In this document: piece after piece, positions 58,988 through 64,000 of the stretch | How positions within the stretch are numbered: the stretch's first letter is position 1 | Layout of the letters: each line of letters begins with the position of its first letter | Assembly (NCBI RefSeq): GCF_024713975.1 | Contig: NC_091111.1 | Coordinates: 18,759,501-18,823,500, forward strand | DNA length: 64,000 bases | Reading direction: 5' to 3' | Source: Paralichthys olivaceus | Lineage: Eukaryota; Chordata; Actinopteri; Pleuronectiformes; Paralichthyidae | The notes under the pieces: model-generated | What the model was told of the DNA's origin: nothing | The model's input: the letters and a program-made list of their open reading frames with translations, nothing else | Database searches by the model: none | Made by a program: the position numbers and the translations under genes

Positions 58988-61900
58988 CTATAGCTGCTCA
59001 GTCTCGGTCTGGACCGCCTCGCTCTGGTCTTTCGGCGAGTACAGGGCGTTGAACTGCGCCTGGTTCTCACTTATCATCTTCTTGATATTGGGGCTGATCA
59101 TGCTCTTCAGACAGTTCAGTCTGACCAGCCCCGTCTGGCCTCCCGACGCTACCCAGACGTGGCAGCTCATGTTTGGGTTGAAACGCACCTGAGGAGAGGA
59201 AGAGGAAGAGAAATGATAAACTACAGTTGTTACTTAACTTGGATTCTTCTTCTTCTTCTTCTTCTTATTCAATCAATCGTCCCTCCTCTGTGAATGACTC
59301 AGCTCTCAGTAGGTCAACACCCCGCCTCCTCCTTTCCTTCATCTACCCCCCCCCCCCCCCCCCCCCCCCTCTTCATCACTATAAATCCTTCAGGTGTGCC
59401 TCTCTCTTCTTTTCTCTCTTTCACTCTCTCGCTCTGTCTAATCCATTTATCCCCTTCAGACAAGAGATCCAGTCACCAAGCTGATGGCGTTTTGTTTTTT
59501 TGAGATTGTCCCCGTGAAGTGTCCGTCCATCATCTCATCCCAGAGGGCACGGCGCCGGCACCCACCACTCTGCCGCTCTTAAAATTAAACACATCAAATC
59601 CTCAAATGGCTGCTCTCCATCTCCCCCCTCCCTCCCTCCCTCCCTCCCCCCCTTCCTCCTCTGAGGGTGACATTTTTCTCATTTTACACATCATTACATT
59701 CCACTCGTCTTTATAGCCGCCCATCAGAGGAGGAGAACGAGGAGGGATGCTTCTCTGGCATCTCCTCTCCTCTCCTCTTTAGCGCTGGAGTTTCTCTTTC
59801 TCTTCCTCCTCTACATGTTGAGGTGCAGCGGGAGTCTGATGATGTGTCACTGCGTGGGTTCGATACCTTGTGTAGTGCAGCCAGTTGCATCTCATCCAGG
59901 TTCATCGCTGTCTTCAATTCCATGTCTCTCATGTGTTTCCAGGAAGCTTGTTTCTCGCAGCCAACAAAGGTGCGCTGGAGGTCGGAGACGATGGACATGA
60001 AATAAATGAAATGAGTTTCTTCGGTCAGGGATTGTTGGTCAAAATAAAACATGCATTTTGAATTCATCACTTCGGGCTGTGGGAGATTATTACAGCCATC
60101 TGATATTTTCTAGACAAAGCAATTGATCAGTTGATGAAGTTAATAACTGGCAGATAATTGGGGATCAGATGACACATCACTGCCCATAAAACTGGGAATG
60201 AGCAGATCTTTACCTGCAGTCACTTCTCTCACCAGAAACAGATCGAGTACAGACGAACAGACGGGACGATATATTTACACTTTTATCCCCCAGCATTTAA
60301 TATAAGTGTTACTCTCATCCCTACGTAAATGTGAAAATGTTCTGATTCTGCAGTCAGGTGCAGATAATTTAAACCACAGGCAGACGATGGCGAAACGATG
60401 AGATGATGAATGAACATAAACCAAACGATTCGAGGAACGTTTCAGTTTCTTATTTTGATTTCGTCTGCGTTTGTCATAAAACTTTACACTTTTACACTTT
60501 TAAACTTTAAGCTCAGACATTAAACTGACTTTTTTCATTTCTTATGTTTGATGCTTCATTAGAAATATAGTGAAACTTTTTCTGAACAATTATAATAAAA
60601 GGATCAATTATCATCTGAAGTAAAAACTCTTTTTGTTTTCCCGATGAAAGAAATCGTCACAATCACTTATTTCCAAACCTCATCTGGTCTTTAATCGACC
60701 TTTTCATTCCTTTAATTACTCTGCTGTTTTTATTTGTTGCCTTGTGTGAAGCACTTGGTGACGGGTGTTGAGATAAAGTTTGTTTTCATTGTACTTGTCT
60801 GTGTACGCACCATATTGCTGTCTGTGTAGTGAAGGCAGTATTTCTTCACAGCCTCTTTGTACGTCTGGAACCGCAGAGGGGGGCTTGCATTGTTTCGACC
60901 TCTTTGTCCTTCTCCTCCGATTTCATTATCGTTCCCCTCCCCTCCTTCAGATCCAGGATCTTGCTCTCCCGCCTCTCCTCCCTCCTGCTCTTCAGCTGCC
61001 ACTCCCTCCACCTCCGCTGCTCCCATCTCGGGATCTTCTTCATCAGTTGTGGCATGAGGCACCAGAGACGTCGTGTATATCGGCTGAAGATACATCGGAA
61101 AGGAGACAGGTACAAAAAAAATTACTGTCTTCACATTTCATCAGAATAATTAACTGTCACATTCAATCTAGTGTTTTAACAGTAAAGTTTACATTTGGAC
61201 AGTTATTTAAAAAGCTCCAGAAGAAGGTGTTGATTATTATATCAGTAGAATAATACAAGATGTGGTCGAAAATATAATTTAAACATGTGATCATTATCTA
61301 AGAATAAATAGAGAATAAGTAGAAACAGAAACTTACGAATCGTCTCTCTATTGTGCGTTTGATGTACGGACAACTGTTGCAGATCTCAGGTAAAATGGCG
61401 AAGATCACGTCACCGAGACTGTCTGACGTCACCACGCTGTTCAACCAGTCAGTGTAAGATAAGGACTGCAGGGAGACAGAAACAGACCAATCAGCACCGT
61501 GCTCGTGAGTTTTCTCTTGAGTTGCTGTCGAGTTAACGATTTTGGAATATGTTGAAATTAAGAAAGAATTTTTGGCCCAATATGAACCGACTGTAACTTT
61601 CAGTGCAGAAAACGAAATGACCTCCGGCCTTGAAAGGGAAATTTAAAGATAGTTTAAGTTATAAGAACAATTTAACATCTCGATTTGTCTAAAATAATGA
61701 AAAGACCAAAACCATGAATCCTTCATTGTGACGGACAGGTGTCTTAATATTCTTTAAGTGTGTGACAAACATATTAATGAGTAGCGGGTTAAGAAATACC
61801 GAGTCACACTCACCCACAGACTGCCGGTCCGAGGAATTGCGTAGACGGTTTGCATGAAATGGTCAAAGAAGTGGACTCCGTGTGAACCCTTCCTGAATAA

Positions 61901-62300
61901 AAGAAGAGAAAGAAATAATGTCACATGATCTGCAATGTACTTCAAATGTTCTGGAGTCCAAGACCAATTAATTAAAGAGGATATACAATTTACAATAAAT
62001 GTTGGATTAATAAAACATCCAGATTCTTCCCTTTCGTCAATGTTAGGTGCAGACAAAGTTCAGCCGGTGTGAATTTAACATGACAACGGTCGTGTAAGAG
62101 CTGTGTGAAGTGGGAAGTTCTCAGAAAAGCTTTCTTACGCTACATAGGCGGCATCCTGGGCCATCAGGTAGCCCGGTGCGTTCAACGGCCAATAGATTTC
62201 ATTGGTCAGATAGCGTTTCTGAACAGTGATTGGATGATCGAGCCTCTTCAGATCCCACGTCTTTATACAGCGGTCCTCTCCTCCCGTCACCAACAGGTTG
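58988..62300 (-). CDS. gtf3c2: General transcription factor 3C subunit 2 (TFIIIC110), C-terminal part
   Basis: This WD-repeat subunit of TFIIIC recruits RNA polymerase III to tRNA and related genes. Six exons are visible: 62139-62300, 61814-61892, 61337-61466, 60811-61083, 59867-59974 and 58988-59188 (TAG at 58988-58990). Key parts are the WD-type LLVTGGEDRCIKTWDL, GSHGVHFFDHF, an RRFPIYTTSLVPH junction, an acidic insert (about 45 residues rich in Glu/Gly), and the end VRFNPNMSCHVWVASGGQTGLVRL. The last matches human VRFSPN...SGGQSGLVRI. Upstream exons lie beyond the right edge. The exon 61337-61466 is 130 nt instead of an expected 129 and breaks the frame (see separate entry). Orientation next to MPV17/SLC30A3 fits the human locus. 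Confidence 0.88.
59346..59369 (+). repeat. Poly(C) run of about 24 bases
   Basis: The tract lies in the last gtf3c2 intron, in a pyrimidine-rich stretch (59220-59460) that also has a (CTT)n run at 59245-59266. Confidence 0.9.
60735..60785 (+). repeat. Retroelement-type tail in gtf3c2 intron
   Basis: 'ccttgtgtgaagcacttggtgacgggtgttgagataaagtttg' resembles the tail at 5985-6075. It ends 25 bases from the donor of the exon at 60811. Confidence 0.35.
61337..61466 (-). CDS. gtf3c2: gtf3c2 exon with apparent 1-nt insertion
   Basis: The preceding exon ends in phase 0 (CTG TGG|GTGAGT) and the following exon starts in phase 0. This exon starts SLSYTDWL and ends with the frame NSVVTSD...IERRF, but the two halves are offset by one base. 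The extra base is in a run of three T (plus strand 61440-61442; TTGAAACAGC on the coding strand). Read as it stands, translation stops at TGA, 61410-61412. An assembly or sequencing slip is the simplest cause; a real disabling mutation is possible. Confidence 0.8.
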
Positions 62301-64000
62301 CTGAGACGAACAGAGAGAAAAGAGTCGGTGTCCGTTTTTGATTTGATGGAGAGAAGCAATACGTGATTTTCCCGCCGGAGGAAAACGCTTGAACGTTGAT
62401 CTGAAATGCATCATCACACGAACATTGATCAAATCTGACAGCAGCGTCTGCCGTAAGACAAACGAAGACAGAGCGATCAATACGACCTGAGCTCACTGAG
62501 AAACTAACAGAGGTGTATGAATGTGGAGAGGAAGAGGAGAAAAGAAAACAGGTGAGAAAAAGACAAGAGGAGTGGAACAGAGAGGGGGGGGGGGGGGGGG
62601 GGGGGGGGGGGTAGTTTTATCTCTTTCAACATGGCTGTGTAATTAAAAAGCAGTGATCCAGACAAGATGTTTGTCCTCGTCAGTCTCTCTCGGCTGCAGG
62701 ATTAATCTTGTTATTCAGCCTCGGCTCCATAACTTTCAAATCTGCCTTCACGGAAAAACCGAGAGTCGACGCTGACAAACGACAGAGACCGGACGGAGGA
62801 ACACGGCTGTTCATCAAATTAGCCTCAGATCTGGCAGGAGACCAACAGTAATGCAGTGATGTTAACGCCAACGTTAATTATCTACAGGGATTTAAACACA
62901 GTCTACATTTAAACAAACCAACCAACAGACAAAACTAAATCACCACTGATACTTCAGATGAACTGATGAAGACTTTGAAAGACGATGCAGAGCACGACTT
63001 ACTTATCAAAACCTAAACTTTCTTTAAAAACTAATTTCCTTTTCTTCTTCCGAACTCGTGAATCACGTCAAGGCAGAAAAAAAATCCTTCGCGAAGCCGT
63101 TTGCGTCACGTGACACAAAAACGTGTTCATCATTTTTCAGGTGGCCTGTCCTCACCTCAGGAGATTTATTCTCACTGCAGATTTTAGAGACGACCATTAC
63201 TGGAGAGGAGACGTGGGACTCCTTGACACACTGACTGGCCAATATCGAATTTTAATAAAAAGCCAATCTTGACTCGGGTTATTGCTTTAGCACTTATGCT
63301 GACTCGCACTGCGAATCAGTGTCGTCGGTGAATCCTTGTAGCGGACGCAGGTGATGTAAATGACCCTTCCATCTCCCCCCCCTCATCTACACATACATCA
63401 GCTGAGTAATGGAGCAGGGCAGACTAATGTGAGGAGGGGTGAGACGGTTCCTACGAGGGTTAACGTGAAATCTTGAGCTATGGCCTTTAATTACATAGTG
63501 GACAGTCGAGTCTTCTCTCTGTGCTCATGTACGGCAGAGACCAGCGATTCCTGGAAAAAGTCCAAAAAGAATAAGTAGCACTGAAAAGAGTTGCAAGGAT
63601 ATTTTTCCCTGTTCGTCAGTGTTCCTGTGTTCTCTGAAGGAGGGAAATATCAACAGATGTTCCTCAAAGGAAGAAGAGCTCACAGAAGATCTTACTCCAG
63701 AGGATTTGAGCCCAGAAGTGCCGCAGCCTGAAGGTCAGTGCACGTGTAGCGATAAGTGAGGTTACCTCACTGAATTGGTGATGGCTCAGAGAGGACATGG
63801 CTGCACACGAGGCCTTGTTCCCTACATTATGAATTAGTGCCTGAATACACTGGAGAAAGGGCTTTTCTGCCAAACCTCTGGATTTATTGTGCTGCTGAGC
63901 TTCAACCCACCTTTTAAAGGTTAGTGAATAAAAGTGCCAAACTGCAGCAGATGGGGAAAAAAACATAAACAGATCCAAGCAATTACTTCTCTCTTCTGTG
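62301..64000. other. gtf3c2 intron or upstream region, no exon seen
   Basis: I could not find another gtf3c2 exon or any other gene here. A G28 run lies at 62584-62611. The open frame at 63664-63978 on the minus strand has no motif that I recognise. Confidence 0.5.
62584..62611 (+). repeat. Poly(G) run of about 28 bases
   Basis: An uninterrupted G tract is preceded by a purine-rich stretch (62520-62583). It is able to form a G-quadruplex and is liable to length errors. Confidence 0.9.

Noticed and set aside
63664-63978. Open frame of 104 codons on the minus strand at the right edge
   Set aside because: I considered it as an upstream gtf3c2 exon or transposase remnant. No WD or transposase motif is visible and no splice-site pair fits the known exon phase.
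1-64000. tRNA, rRNA or other structural RNA genes
   Set aside because: I saw no tRNA A/B box pair or cloverleaf that I could support by eye. A dedicated scan would be needed to exclude small RNAs.

Overview
The window is a piece of a ray-finned (teleost, probably percomorph) fish chromosome. Genes are split into many short exons with GT/AG introns, (CA)n/(GT)n microsatellites are dense, several repeat tails look typical of teleosts, and the proteins match vertebrate families closely. There is no bacterial, phage or plasmid signal. All exon coordinates were read from the sequence by joining splice sites that keep frame; no alignment was run.

Seven protein genes are supported. cad (minus, 5' part only, 137-2191) encodes the start of the pyrimidine-synthesis multienzyme. 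trim54/MURF3 (plus, 5066-11719) encodes a muscle RING-B-box protein of 366 aa. uts1/ucn (minus, 16130-16570) encodes the urotensin-I/urocortin precursor of 146 aa. mpv17 (minus, 18860-24457) encodes a 177-aa mitochondrial inner-membrane protein. uckl1 (minus, 28133-43143) has 15 exons, one of only 17 nt, and encodes a uridine kinase plus UPRT-like protein. slc30a3/ZnT3 (plus, 44775-53942) encodes a 402-aa zinc transporter. gtf3c2 (minus, 58988-62300, 3' part only) encodes a WD-repeat subunit of TFIIIC and has an apparent 1-nt frameshift.

The order cad - trim54 - uts1 - mpv17 - uckl1 - slc30a3 - gtf3c2 is a rearranged form of the human 2p23 order CAD - SLC30A3 - TRIM54 - UCN - MPV17 - GTF3C2 (recalled, not looked up). 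cad and slc30a3 are flipped, slc30a3 has moved, and uckl1 (human chromosome 20) sits between mpv17 and slc30a3. The genes do not form one pathway. cad and uckl1 both supply pyrimidine nucleotides (de novo and salvage), which is probably coincidence of location.

Between the genes lie a hierarchical minisatellite (3003-3775), a fold-back element (3881-4293), a MITE-like element (31466-31697), a decayed LINE reverse-transcriptase fragment in slc30a3 intron 1 (about 48175-48645), relics of several dispersed teleost repeats, and many simple repeats. The most checkable observations are the three-level minisatellite with nine p53-type decamers, the gtf3c2 frameshift, the long UG tract against the last trim54 acceptor with a stop just inside that intron's donor, the 17-nt uckl1 microexon, the CRE/TATA promoter of uts1, and the CAT/ATT/GAT palindrome. 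I found no convincing new multi-gene system.
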